Assembly: GCF_001646865.1 (NCBI RefSeq)
Contig: NZ_LRRB01000197.1
Location: 35,766 to 99,765 of the forward strand
Reading direction: 5' to 3'
Source: Aldersonia kunmingensis
GTDB lineage: Bacteria; Actinomycetota; Actinomycetes; Mycobacteriales; Mycobacteriaceae
DNA: 64,000 nt
This document shows positions 41,556 to 50,658 of this stretch, piece after piece. Both the position numbers and the translations under genes were made by a program. Under the pieces are notes generated by a model. The model had not been told where the DNA came from, ran no database searches, and was given only the letters and a program-made list of their open reading frames with translations. How positions within the stretch are numbered: the stretch's first letter is position 1; each line of letters starts with the position of its first letter.

Positions 41556-42344
41556 TCAGTGGATATCGAGACGGTCGAATGCGGCCAGTGCCGCAGTCAG
41601 CAGCAACACGACGGCGGCCAGCAGAATCAGCGCCCAACCCAACACGAAACCGGTCTGGAGCTGGTTGTCGCCGATCGCGTAGAAGAACGGCGAGACATAT
41701 TTGGCCGGCTCGAGCCATTCCACCACCGGTGCAAGCGAATTGATCAGGTAGGACGCTGCGGCGATCGAGGTCGCGACGCCGAGTGCAGTGCCGCGACTGC
41801 CGGTGGACGCGCCGACCAGCATTGCGAGGGCACCGAAAAGCAAGGCGAGCAGCAATGTTCCGATGGTGACACCCATCAGGTTGCCGAAATCGACGATCAC
41901 ATCGAAGGCCCGGCCGATCAGCACACACACCGTCGTAACCACCATGACCGGGATCGTGAGCGCGATCATCGCGGCGAACTTCTCCAGCCCGATCCGCCGA
42001 CGGGACAACGGCAGCGCTGCGACAACGCCGAGCGCCTCGTCCTCGTCCTGCCCGGCGATGCACGATGCGCCGTAGCCGATGGTCAATAGCAGCATGATGA
42101 CCGGCAGAAAGTTGTTGTACAGGTTCGCGTTCAGCCACCCGACCGGTGAGGTGATGTCGCCGCTGATGCCGAAAAGCGCCGCCATCGTCTGACTGTCCTG
42201 GGCGAAGCTGTCGAGGTTGTCGGCGTTCTTGAACGAGGGGTACAGCGCGACGATCACGAGCGTGTACAGACCCATCCCAATCGCGTAGCCGATCAGCGAC
42301 CGACGGCGCAGCAGCAGGTCGAGGCCGGTGACGTCAGTGCGCAT
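41556..42344 (-). CDS. ABC-2 type exporter permease
   Basis: 262 aa from ATG 42344. Six hydrophobic segments include SLIGYAIGMGLYTLVIVALY, LPVIMLLLTIGYGASCIAG and GTLLLALLFGALAMLVGAST, as in ABC-2 permeases. The conserved EDEALGVVAALPLSRRRIG cytoplasmic loop is present. The gene overlaps the ATPase gene by 11 bp, which fixes the pair as one exporter. The substrate cannot be deduced; exporters of this type in actinobacteria often handle drugs, peptides or lipids. Confidence 0.85.
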   Translation of the reverse strand: MRTDVTGLDLLLRRRSLIGYAIGMGLYTLVIVALYPSFKNADNLDSFAQDSQTMAALFGISGDITSPVGWLNANLYNNFLPVIMLLLTIGYGASCIAGQDEDEALGVVAALPLSRRRIGLEKFAAMIALTIPVMVVTTVCVLIGRAFDVIVDFGNLMGVTIGTLLLALLFGALAMLVGASTGSRGTALGVATSIAAASYLINSLAPVVEWLEPAKYVSPFFYAIGDNQLQTGFVLGWALILLAAVVLLLTAALAAFDRLDIH

Positions 42345-43245
42345 CGGGCGCCTCCCGGTAGTAGGCGAGGAACAGCTCTTCGAGGTCGGCGCGGCGCGCA
42401 CCGAGGTCGATCGGGTCGAGGTCGGCGGCCGCGTGCAGCACGGGCGCGATGGCGCCGGTGACCGAAAGTGTCAGCAGCCCATCGGTATAGCTGCGCACGG
42501 TGACGCCGTCCAGATTGGCGAACCGACCTGGGTCGATGGTCTGCTCGAAAGCGAACTCGATTGTTCGCGGCGCGGCGCGGCGCAGGTTCTCCACCGTATC
42601 GGTGACAACGAGGCGGCCTTCCTTGATGATCGCCACGCGGTACGCGAGTCGCTGCACCTCGTCGAGTTCGTGCGACGACAGGAACACCGTGCGGCCCTCG
42701 GTGGCACACTCGGCGACCAGTCGCGCGAACTCGTCCTGCAGCAACGGATCCAGGCCGGACGTCGGTTCATCGAGCACGAGCAGGTCGGGCTGGTGCATGA
42801 ATGCCATCACCAGACCGATCTTCTGGCGGTTGCCCTTCGACAACGTCCGGACCGGAGTGTCGATCTCGGCACCGAACCGATCGATGAGTTCGTCCCTGAG
42901 GCGCAGGTCGGTCAGCCCGCGGATGCGCGCCGCGCGATCGATATGTTGCCGCCCGCTGAGTTGGGCGAAGAGTTTGAGATCGCCTGGCAGGTAGCCGATC
43001 CGGCCAAGCATTGCGGTGGAGTCGTGGGTGGGGTCGTGTCCGAGCACACGCATGCTGCCCGAGGTGGGCCGGTACAGGCCGAGCAGCAGTCGGATGGTGG
43101 TGGATTTACCGGCGCCGTTCGGCCCAAGGAATCCGAATACCTCGCCTTCGGCGACGTCGAAACTTACATCGGAGATGCCCCGGCGTTCACCGAAACGGCG
43201 AGTCAGGCTGTCGACACTGACGACTGGGGACTCGGCAGCAGTCAC
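42334..43245 (-). CDS. ABC transporter ATP-binding protein
   Basis: 303 aa from GTG 43245. GFLGPNGAGKSTTIRLLLGL (Walker A), LSKGNRQKIGLVMAF (signature), DLLVLDEPTSGLDPL (Walker B) and the H-loop in VFLSSHELDEVQ are all intact. The C-terminal 80 residues form the extra domain seen in DrrA/CcmA-type exporters. It pairs with the overlapping permease. No regulator gene is adjacent. Confidence 0.9.
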   Translation of the reverse strand: MTAAESPVVSVDSLTRRFGERRGISDVSFDVAEGEVFGFLGPNGAGKSTTIRLLLGLYRPTSGSMRVLGHDPTHDSTAMLGRIGYLPGDLKLFAQLSGRQHIDRAARIRGLTDLRLRDELIDRFGAEIDTPVRTLSKGNRQKIGLVMAFMHQPDLLVLDEPTSGLDPLLQDEFARLVAECATEGRTVFLSSHELDEVQRLAYRVAIIKEGRLVVTDTVENLRRAAPRTIEFAFEQTIDPGRFANLDGVTVRSYTDGLLTLSVTGAIAPVLHAAADLDPIDLGARRADLEELFLAYYREAPDAH

Positions 43246-43393
43246 ACGGCTGACTGTAAGTGGCACGACCCCTGGATGCAGCCGGATGCGCAAACCGCCG
43301 CGACGCACCTCGGGATGAACGTGGGCCAATTCGGGGGTCGCGTGGGCCTCGGTGCGCGAAGATCAAATAGGGGTTGCCAAGGAGAGGACGCCG

Positions 43394-44029
43394 ATGACGA
43401 CCAATCCGCCTGCAGCGGGTGCCGACCCGCCGATGGACGCCGACCTGACGCTGTTCCAGAAGTTGCAGCGCAATCCTGTCTACGGATTCGCGCCGTGGAT
43501 CATCTACTGGGTTGTCGCCAATAGCCCGAGCACCTGGCTGTATGGGGCGCTGGCCGCTGCTATCGCCGCGATCGTGCTCGCGATTCCCGACGCTCGAGCG
43601 CGCAAGCTGAAGATCCTCGACGTCGCGACGGCGATCTTCTTCGTCGTGCTGTTCCTTATCGGCCTGTTCGTCGGGGCCGAGGATCGGGATTGGATGGACA
43701 CCTACTCGAATCCGCTCTCCAGCGGTGCGCTGGCGCTGATCGCGTTGGGTTCGTTGGCGTTCGTGCCCTTCACCGAGCAATACGCTCGGGAATCGACGCC
43801 GGAGGAATACTGGAACGAGCCGACCTTCAAACACATCAACCGGGTGCTGACCCTGATGTGGGGGTTGGTTTTTGCCGCGATCGCGATCTGTGGACTTCTC
43901 GCCGTCAAGGTGCCCGAAACGGACGACTGGACCAACTGGGTCATTCCGGTCGCGTTGTTGGTGGGCGCATTCAAGTTCACCGCGTGGTACCCGGATAAGG
44001 TCACCGGCGGTCTGCCGGAGCAGCAGTAA
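43394..44029 (+). CDS. Four- to six-helix membrane protein, septation-protein-A-like shape
   Basis: 211 aa from ATG 43394 after AAGGAGAGG. Helices are apparent at about residues 30-70 (two), 78-95, 108-125, 150-170 and 180-198. Soluble parts include YARESTPEEYWNEPTFKHIN and WYPDKVTGG. I do not recognise the family with certainty; the topology and loop resemble small integral membrane proteins of the YciB/intracellular-septation type. It is divergent from the ABC exporter and shares a bidirectional terminator with etfD. Confidence 0.5.
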   Translation: MTTNPPAAGADPPMDADLTLFQKLQRNPVYGFAPWIIYWVVANSPSTWLYGALAAAIAAIVLAIPDARARKLKILDVATAIFFVVLFLIGLFVGAEDRDWMDTYSNPLSSGALALIALGSLAFVPFTEQYARESTPEEYWNEPTFKHINRVLTLMWGLVFAAIAICGLLAVKVPETDDWTNWVIPVALLVGAFKFTAWYPDKVTGGLPEQQ

Positions 44030-44046
44030 CCGGGTCTGACAAGAAA

Positions 44047-44080
44047 TCGCCGTGTGCGGGCTGATGCCCGCACACGGCGA
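44047..44080. terminator. Bidirectional hairpin terminator between convergent genes
   Basis: Perfect 15-bp arms, 44047-44061 and 44066-44080, around a TGAT loop, then TTGTTGTATT. It serves the membrane gene ending at 44029 and, on the other strand, etfD ending at 44110. Confidence 0.85.
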
Positions 44081-44109
44081 TTGTTGTATTCGTTTGTCCC
44101 GGTTGCGCT

Positions 44110-47100
44110 CTAGGAGCGGCGGCCCGGAGCCTTCGCGCCGGCCTTGAAACCGAGGCCACCCGGCTTCGCAGCCGGGGGTGCGGCCTGCTCTGCAGGTGCC
44201 GTCTCCCCGTTGGGGGACTCGGCCTGAGCGGGCTCAGCCTCGGCTGGTGCCACAGCCGCAGCTGGTGCCGCGGGCTCGGGCTCGGGCTCGGCGGCCGGTG
44301 CCGGTGCCGCAGCGGCAGGCGCTGCCGCAGTCGGCCGAGCACCCGGCTTCTTGAACCCGGACTTCACGGCCAGGCCCTTCGCTGCCACGGTCGGCTTCGA
44401 CTCGGCCGCAGGTGCCGCAGTAGGAGCCGAAGCTTCCGTGGGTGCCGCGGCTTCTGCTGCCGGAGCGGCAGTTTCGGCCGGAGCAGCGGTTTCGGTCGGT
44501 GGAGCCGGCTTGCCGGGTGCCTTCGCGCCGGGCTTCTTGAAGCCTGACTTCACGGCCAAGCCCTTGGCAGCGACCGTCGGCTTCGACTCGGCGGGTGCCT
44601 CGGCTGCAGGCGCAGCCGCGGCTGCAGGTGCCGACTCGGCTGCAGGTGCCGACTCGGCCGGTGCTGCTGTTGCGGGCTTGCCGGGTGCCTTGGCGCCGGG
44701 CTTCTTGAACCCGGACTTCATGGCGAGGCCCTTGGCGGCCACAGCCGGCTTCGACTCGGCGGGTGCTTCCGCAGCGGTCGCAGCCTCGGCGGCGGGTGCC
44801 GCTTCGGCGGGAGCGGCGGCAGGCTTGGCGCCCGGTGCCTTCGCACCCGGTGCCTTGGCCAGGCCCTTCATCGCCAGGCCCTTGGCCTTCGGAGCCTCGG
44901 CGGCGGGTGCCTCGGCGGACGCCTCGGTCGCGGCAGGCTTGCCGGGTGCTTTCGCTCCGGGTGCCTTCGCGCCCGGGGCCTTCGCGAGACCCTTCATGGC
45001 CAGGCCCTTGGCAGGTGCGGCGGCGGCCGTGGCGGCCGCAGCCTCTGCGACCGGCTCGACGCGCTCTGCTTCTTCGACCTCGGAAACAACCTCGGTTTCG
45101 GCGTTCGACACCACCGGAGCAGGCTCGGCCTGCGCAGGCTCAGCCTTGGGCTTCGGAATGACCTTGATGTTCTCGCCGAGCTGGATCGGATCGAGCCGCG
45201 TGATCGAGTCGAGCATCAGCTGCGCGACGTCGACAACCTCAACCTTGTCGCCCTCGATGCTGTCCTGGCGGGCGGTGGCACCGTCACTGAGCATGACGCG
45301 GCAGAACGGGCAGCCGGTCGCGATCTTGCCCGGGCCGGAACCGTTCGCCGACTCGGTGAGCGTGTTCAGCGCCTCGTCGACACGGTCAACATTGATCCGC
45401 TTGCCGAGCTGCTCTTCCATCCACATGCGAGCGCCACCGGCGCCACAGCACATGGAACGTTCGCCGTGGCGAGGCATCTCGTTCAGCTTGGATCCGGAGG
45501 CTTCCATCAGCTCACGCGGAGCGTCGTAGACCTTGTTGTGCCGGCCCAGGTAGCACGGATCGTGGTACGTGACGTTCTGTCCGCCGCCGACCGGTGCGAC
45601 CGGAACCAGCTTATTCGCGCGCACGAGGCGGTTGAGCAGCTGCGTGTGGTGGACCACCTCATAGTTCCCGCCGACCTGCGGGTACTCGTTGTTGAGCGCG
45701 TTGAAGCAGTGCGCACAGGTCACGACGATCTTGCGCTTCTTGTCCTCGACGCCCTCGAAGACCGAGTTCAGGAGCTCGATGTTCTGCAACGCGAGCTGCT
45801 GGAACAGGAACTCGTTGCCGGCGCGGCGAGCAGAGTCGCCGGTGCAGGTCTCGTCGGCACCGAGCACCATGAACTTCGTGCCCGCGGTCGCGAGCAGTTC
45901 GGCCACGGCCTTGGTGGTCTTCTTCGCGCGGTCCTCGTAGGCGCCGGCGCAGCCGACCCAGAACAGGTACTCGTAATCCTCGAAGGAATCCGCATCCTGG
46001 CCGAACACCGGGATCTCGAAGTCCATCTCGTTGATCCAGTTGAGCCGGTCCTTGGCGTTCTGGCCCCAGGGGTTGCCCTTGTTCTCGAGGTTCTTGAACA
46101 GACCGGCGAGCTCGGACGGGAACTCCGATTCGATGAGCACCTGGTAGCGGCGCATATCGATGATGTGGTCTACGTGCTCGATGTCCACCGGGCACTGCTC
46201 GACGCACGCGCCACAGGTGGTGCAGCTCCACAGCACCTCGGGATCGATGATGCCGTTCGCCTCTGCGTCGCCGACCAGCGGTCGCTCGGCCTCGGCCTTG
46301 GCGGCGTCGGAGATCTTGGCCAGCGCCGCATCGTTGACGTTGCCCTCGGCGTCGACCAGGCCGATTTCGTCGCCGCCCATATCCTTGCGGCCACCGGCCA
46401 GCAGGTACGGCGCCTTCGCGTAGCCGTGGTCGCGCAGCGACATGATCAGCAGCTTGGGCGAGAGCGGCTTACCGGTGTTCCATGCGGGGCACTGGGACTG
46501 GCAGCGACCACACTCGGTACAGGTGGTGAAGTCGAGCCAGCCCTTCCAGCTGAAGTGCTCGATCGCGCCCGCACCGAGGGTGTCGGTATCGGGGTCGACG
46601 TTCTCCATGTCGAGGGCACGGCCCTTCGACATCATCGGCTTGGCCGCACCGAGCGCGACGTCGCCGTCCTTCTCACGCTTGAAGTAGATGTTCGGGAAGG
46701 CGCTGAAGCGGTGCCAGGCCACACCCCAGGTGATGTTGCGGCCGACGAGCAGCAGCCAGATCATGCCCGACATCAGCTTGACGAACGCGAAGATCGAAAC
46801 CATCACGACGCTGGCCGGGAGCAGCTTGGCCAGGTTCATCGTGAAGAAGTCGGTGGCGGCGTTGCTGTGTCCGTACGTGGCGATCTTGCCGGCCTTGACG
46901 AAGATCATGCCCAGGCCCTCGATGAGCACGACGTACTCGACGAAGTAGGCGGGGCCGAACTTCGAGCCGCTGAAGCGGGACAGCCGCTCCGGGAGGCGCG
47001 GGTGGTTCAGCTGGCGAATGACGATCAGGGTGACGATGCCGACGACGGTGGCGATACCGAGGAGCTCGTCCATCAGGTGGTACAGCCGCCAGTTGCCGAA

Positions 47101-47412
47101 GATCGGCCAGTGGAACTCGGGGTTGAACGTCTGCCCGTAGGCCTCAAACCAGAAGATCGCGCCGGCGAGGAAGCCGACCATGACGCCCCAGTGCGCCCAG
47201 CCGACGGTCCGGAACTTGACCATGCGGGTGTGCGCGAGGAACTCGACGATCATCCGCTTGAAGCGGGGGATGAACGGACGCCAACGGTCGGGTGCGGGCT
47301 GGCCGACCGCGATGGTGCGACCCATCCGTACCGCGCCGTCGAGGAATGACGCCCAACAGAGCAGGCTCAGGAGCAAGCCAACCGTGCCCAACGTGATCGT
47401 CAGGGCATTCAT
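44110..47412 (-). CDS. etfD: EtfD-type membrane Fe-S oxidoreductase (ETF:menaquinone), with repeat tail
   Basis: 1100 aa. Residues 1-240 hold five membrane helices of the nitrate-reductase-gamma type with haem-ligand-like His. Two 4Fe-4S clusters follow (Cys298/301/304/308 and Cys397/400/403/407), then two CCG cysteine-rich domains (around 488-569 and 620-704). This is the architecture of M. tuberculosis Rv0338c, EtfD, which passes electrons from acyl-CoA dehydrogenases via ETF to the quinone pool and is needed for beta-oxidation. Beyond about residue 755 is a tail of some 345 residues of Ala/Pro/Glu with repeated KGLA(M/V)KSGFKKPGAKAPG units. A perfect palindrome lies 65 bp upstream. Confidence 0.9.
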   Translation of the reverse strand: MNALTITLGTVGLLLSLLCWASFLDGAVRMGRTIAVGQPAPDRWRPFIPRFKRMIVEFLAHTRMVKFRTVGWAHWGVMVGFLAGAIFWFEAYGQTFNPEFHWPIFGNWRLYHLMDELLGIATVVGIVTLIVIRQLNHPRLPERLSRFSGSKFGPAYFVEYVVLIEGLGMIFVKAGKIATYGHSNAATDFFTMNLAKLLPASVVMVSIFAFVKLMSGMIWLLLVGRNITWGVAWHRFSAFPNIYFKREKDGDVALGAAKPMMSKGRALDMENVDPDTDTLGAGAIEHFSWKGWLDFTTCTECGRCQSQCPAWNTGKPLSPKLLIMSLRDHGYAKAPYLLAGGRKDMGGDEIGLVDAEGNVNDAALAKISDAAKAEAERPLVGDAEANGIIDPEVLWSCTTCGACVEQCPVDIEHVDHIIDMRRYQVLIESEFPSELAGLFKNLENKGNPWGQNAKDRLNWINEMDFEIPVFGQDADSFEDYEYLFWVGCAGAYEDRAKKTTKAVAELLATAGTKFMVLGADETCTGDSARRAGNEFLFQQLALQNIELLNSVFEGVEDKKRKIVVTCAHCFNALNNEYPQVGGNYEVVHHTQLLNRLVRANKLVPVAPVGGGQNVTYHDPCYLGRHNKVYDAPRELMEASGSKLNEMPRHGERSMCCGAGGARMWMEEQLGKRINVDRVDEALNTLTESANGSGPGKIATGCPFCRVMLSDGATARQDSIEGDKVEVVDVAQLMLDSITRLDPIQLGENIKVIPKPKAEPAQAEPAPVVSNAETEVVSEVEEAERVEPVAEAAAATAAAAPAKGLAMKGLAKAPGAKAPGAKAPGKPAATEASAEAPAAEAPKAKGLAMKGLAKAPGAKAPGAKPAAAPAEAAPAAEAATAAEAPAESKPAVAAKGLAMKSGFKKPGAKAPGKPATAAPAESAPAAESAPAAAAAPAAEAPAESKPTVAAKGLAVKSGFKKPGAKAPGKPAPPTETAAPAETAAPAAEAAAPTEASAPTAAPAAESKPTVAAKGLAVKSGFKKPGARPTAAAPAAAAPAPAAEPEPEPAAPAAAVAPAEAEPAQAESPNGETAPAEQAAPPAAKPGGLGFKAGAKAPGRRS

Positions 47413-47476
47413 GTCGCGACCTTTCGTTCCTTGGGCAGCGCCGTGCCACCTGGTCAGCCCGTTATCCTAGTCTCGA

Positions 47477-47500
47477 CTAAGTTACTTTCCAGTAACTTAG
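47477..47500. promoter_or_regulatory. Perfect palindrome upstream of etfD, candidate TetR-type operator
   Basis: CTAAGTTACT (47477-47486) and AGTAACTTAG (47491-47500) are exact inverted arms around TTCC. The site is 65 bp upstream of the etfD start, in the expected promoter interval. The TTACT-N4-AGTAA form resembles operators of TetR-family lipid-metabolism regulators in actinobacteria; the regulator itself is not in this window. Confidence 0.65.
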
Positions 47501-47670
47501 GCCTTCCAGTCTACGATCTTCGGCCGGTCGCGCGCAGGTAGGCGCGGTAACGACGCGATTCGAGGTTGCGGTACGGGCTGCCGCAGTTGCGTCCCGTCAG
47601 GGTATGTGGTGCTGCCGTGGTCGATTAGCGAAGGTCAGGCTAAGTAGCAAGTCCCATCTTTGGGATTTGC

Positions 47671-47733
47671 TATGCAATTGCCCGAACCTGAGATATGTTC
47701 GTGACGAGTGCGCAATCTCACACTGGACTTGGG
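47671..47733 (+). promoter_or_regulatory. Conserved leader block upstream of exported paralogue 1
   Basis: The series TATGCAATTGCCC, then GATATGTTCG, then AGTG..AA.CTCACAC..GACTTGG is repeated in order upstream of paralogue 3 (49515-49577) as TACGCAATTGTCC, GGATATCGTTCG, AGTG..AA.CTCACAC..GAGTTGG. Since coding regions intervene, the shared block probably contains a common promoter and regulator site. It lies about 95 bp before the start codon. Confidence 0.5.
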
Positions 47734-47826
47734 GGTCGCCGTGTGGGATAGGGGGAGCTTCAGGGCTCAGTGCTGATCTCTTCGCGTGCCGATACTGGCC
47801 AGCCAACGGAAAGACAGAAGCCCAAC

Positions 47827-48522
47827 ATGAAGTTCACTCGCACTTTGGCGATCGCTTCAGTGGTCGTTGCCTCGGCTGTGGTGGGGGCCGGCACTACCTA
47901 CGCATCTCCAGCTCCTGCTCAGGACATCCGTTACCACCTGAATCTCGTCGACAAGTCCGTCGTCATGACCCTCGACAACGGCACTTTCACAATGGCCGCG
48001 GACCGCCAAATGTTCGAAATCGCCGATTCCGTCGGAAATCCGGTAGTGAAATTACCGCTGTCCTTCGGTCTCGACAGCGTTTCGCACCCGCTTAACGCGG
48101 CGATCGAGGGCAACGGCACAGTGCTGAAGCTGACGCCCGATATGGATCCAGCGAAGGCTCGATCCCTTGTGCGGCCGGTGGCCTCACAGCTCGAGAACGA
48201 GCGCGCGCTGTCGATGTTCAATACCGCGCTCGGCGCCGGCGCCGGGGTCGGCAGCCTCGTCGGCACGGCGGTCGGCCTTGTGGTGGGCACGCTTATCGGC
48301 GCGACCACCTGCCTCACTGTGATCGCCTGCATCCCGGGTCTGGTAGCCGGCGCAGCGCTCGGTGGCATCCTGGGAACAATCATCGTTGGTGGACCCGTGT
48401 TGGTCGTAGCGGCGATCGACCTGATTTCGACGTTGGCTGCGCCTCCGGGAACGACGAAGTACAACTACCCGGCTCCTGCTCCGGCTCCGTTGCCCGCCCC
48501 CGCGCCCGCTCCCGCGCCATAA
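47827..48522 (+). CDS. Exported glycine-zipper-like protein, paralogue 1 of 4
   Basis: 231 aa from ATG 47827, chosen because the signal peptide starts there (TLAIASVVVASAVVGAGT, cleavage near YAS-PA). Residues 30-130 form a domain shared by all four paralogues: LVDKSVVMTLDNGTF, then PLSFGLDSVSHPLN, then LKLTPDMDPAKAR. A Gly-rich hydrophobic segment (VGSLVGTAVGLVVGTLIGAT, then GAALGGILGTIIVGGPVLVV) with GxxxG spacing could insert in a membrane. The C-terminus is a Pro-Ala repeat. I know the family from Nocardia/Rhodococcus genomes only as uncharacterised. Paralogue 2 follows after 93 bp. Confidence 0.7.
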   Translation: MKFTRTLAIASVVVASAVVGAGTTYASPAPAQDIRYHLNLVDKSVVMTLDNGTFTMAADRQMFEIADSVGNPVVKLPLSFGLDSVSHPLNAAIEGNGTVLKLTPDMDPAKARSLVRPVASQLENERALSMFNTALGAGAGVGSLVGTAVGLVVGTLIGATTCLTVIACIPGLVAGAALGGILGTIIVGGPVLVVAAIDLISTLAAPPGTTKYNYPAPAPAPLPAPAPAPAP

Positions 48523-48615
48523 TCAATTCAGCTTCACGACGGCACCGTCGAAAGGCCGAGCGCCGCCGCACCATTTCTGTCCATCGGCTCCAGATCAAGG
48601 AAAGTCAGGACCTAA

Positions 48616-49320
48616 ATGAAGCTCACGCGCATCGCGGCGATCGTCTCGATGGTCGTCGCCTCGGCTGTTGTGGGGGTGGGCACCACCTACGCCGCGCCGC
48701 CTCCACCTCCCGGTCAGCAAATCCACTACAACGTCAAGCTGGTGGACAAGACGGTCGTCGCCACACTCGACGGCGGCATATTCAAGATCACTACGGATCG
48801 GCAGTCGTTCGAAATCGCCGATCCCGCCGGCAATCCGGTGCTGCGAATGCCCTTGTCCTTCGGGATCGACAGCGTCGCGCACCCGCTCAATGGCGCGATC
48901 GAGGGCAACGGCACGGTGCTCAAGCTCACGCCCGATATGGACCCGGCGAAGGCGCGCCCCTTTGTGCGGCCGGTGGCCTCGCCGGTTGAGGACCAGCGCG
49001 CGTTGAATATGTTCACGTCCTACTTCGCCGTCGGGACAGCCGTCGGCTCGTTCATCGGCACTGCGGTCGGTGTCGTGGCAGGCGCGATCATCGGCTGTCT
49101 GCTCGGGGCGCCGTTCTTCGGCCTCGGTTGCATTCCGGCAGCGACCGTGGGTGCTTCGCTGGGCGGCATTCTCGGAACGATCGTTGTCGGTGGGCCGGTG
49201 CTGGTCGCCTCCGCAGTCGATCTCATCACGACATTGACTGCGCCCCCGGGAACGACGAAGTACAACTACCAGACCCCCGCTCCGGTTGCACCTGTTCCTC
49301 CACCGCCTCCCAAGCCGTAG
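48616..49320 (+). CDS. Exported glycine-zipper-like protein, paralogue 2 of 4
   Basis: 234 aa from ATG 48616. It has the same plan as its neighbours: signal peptide (IAAIVSMVVASAVVGVGT), a soluble domain with LVDKTVVATLDGGIF and PLSFGIDSVAHPLN, two glycine-zipper hydrophobic stretches (VGSFIGTAVGVVAGAIIG and GASLGGILGTIVVGGPVLV) and a short Pro-rich end. A Cys pair (GCLLG and LGCIP) sits in the hydrophobic part. It is closest to paralogue 1, with only 93 bp between and no separate leader block, so the two are likely an operon ended by the hairpin at 49338-49373. Confidence 0.7.
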   Translation: MKLTRIAAIVSMVVASAVVGVGTTYAAPPPPPGQQIHYNVKLVDKTVVATLDGGIFKITTDRQSFEIADPAGNPVLRMPLSFGIDSVAHPLNGAIEGNGTVLKLTPDMDPAKARPFVRPVASPVEDQRALNMFTSYFAVGTAVGSFIGTAVGVVAGAIIGCLLGAPFFGLGCIPAATVGASLGGILGTIVVGGPVLVASAVDLITTLTAPPGTTKYNYQTPAPVAPVPPPPPKP

Positions 49321-49337
49321 AACCGACTCGACGCAGA

Positions 49338-49373
49338 ACGACGGCCCTGCCTCAGCTGAGGCAGGGTCGTCGT
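49338..49373 (+). terminator. Hairpin terminator after paralogue 2
   Basis: The 16-base arms 49338-49353 and 49358-49373 pair almost perfectly around AGCT, 17 bp after the stop codon. Confidence 0.75.
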
Positions 49374-49514
49374 GCGTTCGCGAAACGTCCACGCGCTGTC
49401 CGGCATTCGGCTGGACGGGAAGTCCCCGGATGCGAAAGATTTGCTCGCACATGCGAAAATTGACCCGTTGCCGAAACCTTGCAGGCTAGGGGCATGAAGT
49501 TAGGTAACGGTAGC

Positions 49515-49577
49515 TACGCAATTGTCCAGTTTTCGGATATCGTTCGGCGCCAAGTGTGGAACCTCACACGCGAGTTG
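49515..49577 (+). promoter_or_regulatory. Conserved leader block upstream of exported paralogue 3
   Basis: Matches the leader block at 47671-47733 in element order and spacing, about 100 bp before the start codon. A weaker relative (TAACTATTCAACCGTCC near 50505) precedes paralogue 4. The rest of 49374-49668 holds no gene. Confidence 0.5.
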
Positions 49578-49668
49578 GTCGAAGCGACATTGGGGTCGGG
49601 GGATCCCGGGGGCAAGCCCGTCGTCGGGTCATGCGGTTTTCAGACGGCCGAAGGACAGAACTCCAAAC

Positions 49669-50349
49669 ATGATGTTCACGCGAATCGTGGCGATGACGTC
49701 TCTCGTTGTCGCCGCTGCGGTGGTCGGCGCAGGTACTGTTCCCGCGGCTCCAGCGCCCGTATCCCCGCAGGAGACAATCGAATACCAGGTCAAGCTCGTC
49801 GATAAGACCGTCGTCACCACGCTCGATGGCGGGACGTTCAAGGTCGCCGACGACAAGCGGACGGTCGACATCACCGACCGGGACGGCAATGCCGTTGTGC
49901 GGTTGCCGCTGTCGTTCAACCTCAATAGCGTGTCGCATCCGCTGGATGCCGCCGTTGAGGGCGACGGGACCGTTCTCAAGATGACGCCCGATCTGAACCC
50001 GGCGAAGGCCCGGCCGATCTTCGTGCGTCCGGTCGCCTCCCCAGCGGAGGACCAGAAGGCGTTGTCGCTTTTTACCTCTTACTTCTCGGTCGGGACGGCA
50101 GTCGGCACGTTCCTCGGTACTGCGGCGGGGGCAGTCCTCGGCTGCGTGCTGACGCTGCCGGCCTGCATCCCGGGCGTTGCCGTGGGTGCATCGCTCGGAG
50201 CGATAGTCGGGACCGTGGTCGTTGGTGGACCGGTATTGATCTACTCCGCGATTGATCTCATCTCGACGTTGACCGCTGCGCCCGGCACGACGAAATTCAG
50301 CGCGACCGTCCCGCCAAAGGCGCCGCCCGCACCGGCGCCGGCGCGGTAG
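49669..50349 (+). CDS. Exported glycine-zipper-like protein, paralogue 3 of 4
   Basis: 226 aa from the first of two adjacent ATGs (49669 or 49672). Signal peptide VAMTSLVVAAAVVGAGT, shared soluble domain (LVDKTVVTTLDGGTFKVADD, PLSFNLNSVSHPLD), glycine-zipper region (VGTAVGTFLGTAAGAVLG, GASLGAIVGTVVVGGPVLI) and a PPKAPPAPAPA tail. It has its own conserved leader and is separated from paralogue 2 by a terminator, so it is independently expressed but probably under the same control. Function unknown. Confidence 0.7.
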   Translation: MMFTRIVAMTSLVVAAAVVGAGTVPAAPAPVSPQETIEYQVKLVDKTVVTTLDGGTFKVADDKRTVDITDRDGNAVVRLPLSFNLNSVSHPLDAAVEGDGTVLKMTPDLNPAKARPIFVRPVASPAEDQKALSLFTSYFSVGTAVGTFLGTAAGAVLGCVLTLPACIPGVAVGASLGAIVGTVVVGGPVLIYSAIDLISTLTAAPGTTKFSATVPPKAPPAPAPAR

Positions 50350-50658
50350 TGGTCACGGTCAGATCAAGTGGTCCGTTCTGTCCGAAATCCTCGGGCCGCT
50401 TGCATTGGTCCGCCCGCCCCCGTGATTGGTTCTGACCTGGGCGGACAGTAAGTCGAATAGAAGCGGATGGCCGCGAGCCAGCCTCACGATTTGGTTACGG
50501 CCGAGTAACTATTCAACCGTCCGAATTTCCGCTATTCTTCCCGCTCAGTCGCATACTCACTCAACCGGTCGCTTGGCCAGTGGTGGGGGCGGGGGAACTC
50601 CGGGGCCGCAGGGGTCCTTGGTTACGTGCGGTTTCGCCACAACTGAAGGACAGCCCAC
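50350..50658. other. Intergenic leader of paralogue 4
   Basis: 309 bp without a gene. It includes a partial version of the leader block seen before paralogues 1 and 3 (around 50505-50575) and a G-rich run before the start codon. No terminator for paralogue 3 is obvious here. Confidence 0.4.

Noticed and set aside
45466..47349. A 627-aa frame antisense to etfD, and a 392-aa one opposite its tail
   Set aside because: Both are mirror frames of a strongly supported gene with codon third-position G/C bias; neither has a ribosome binding site or known domain.
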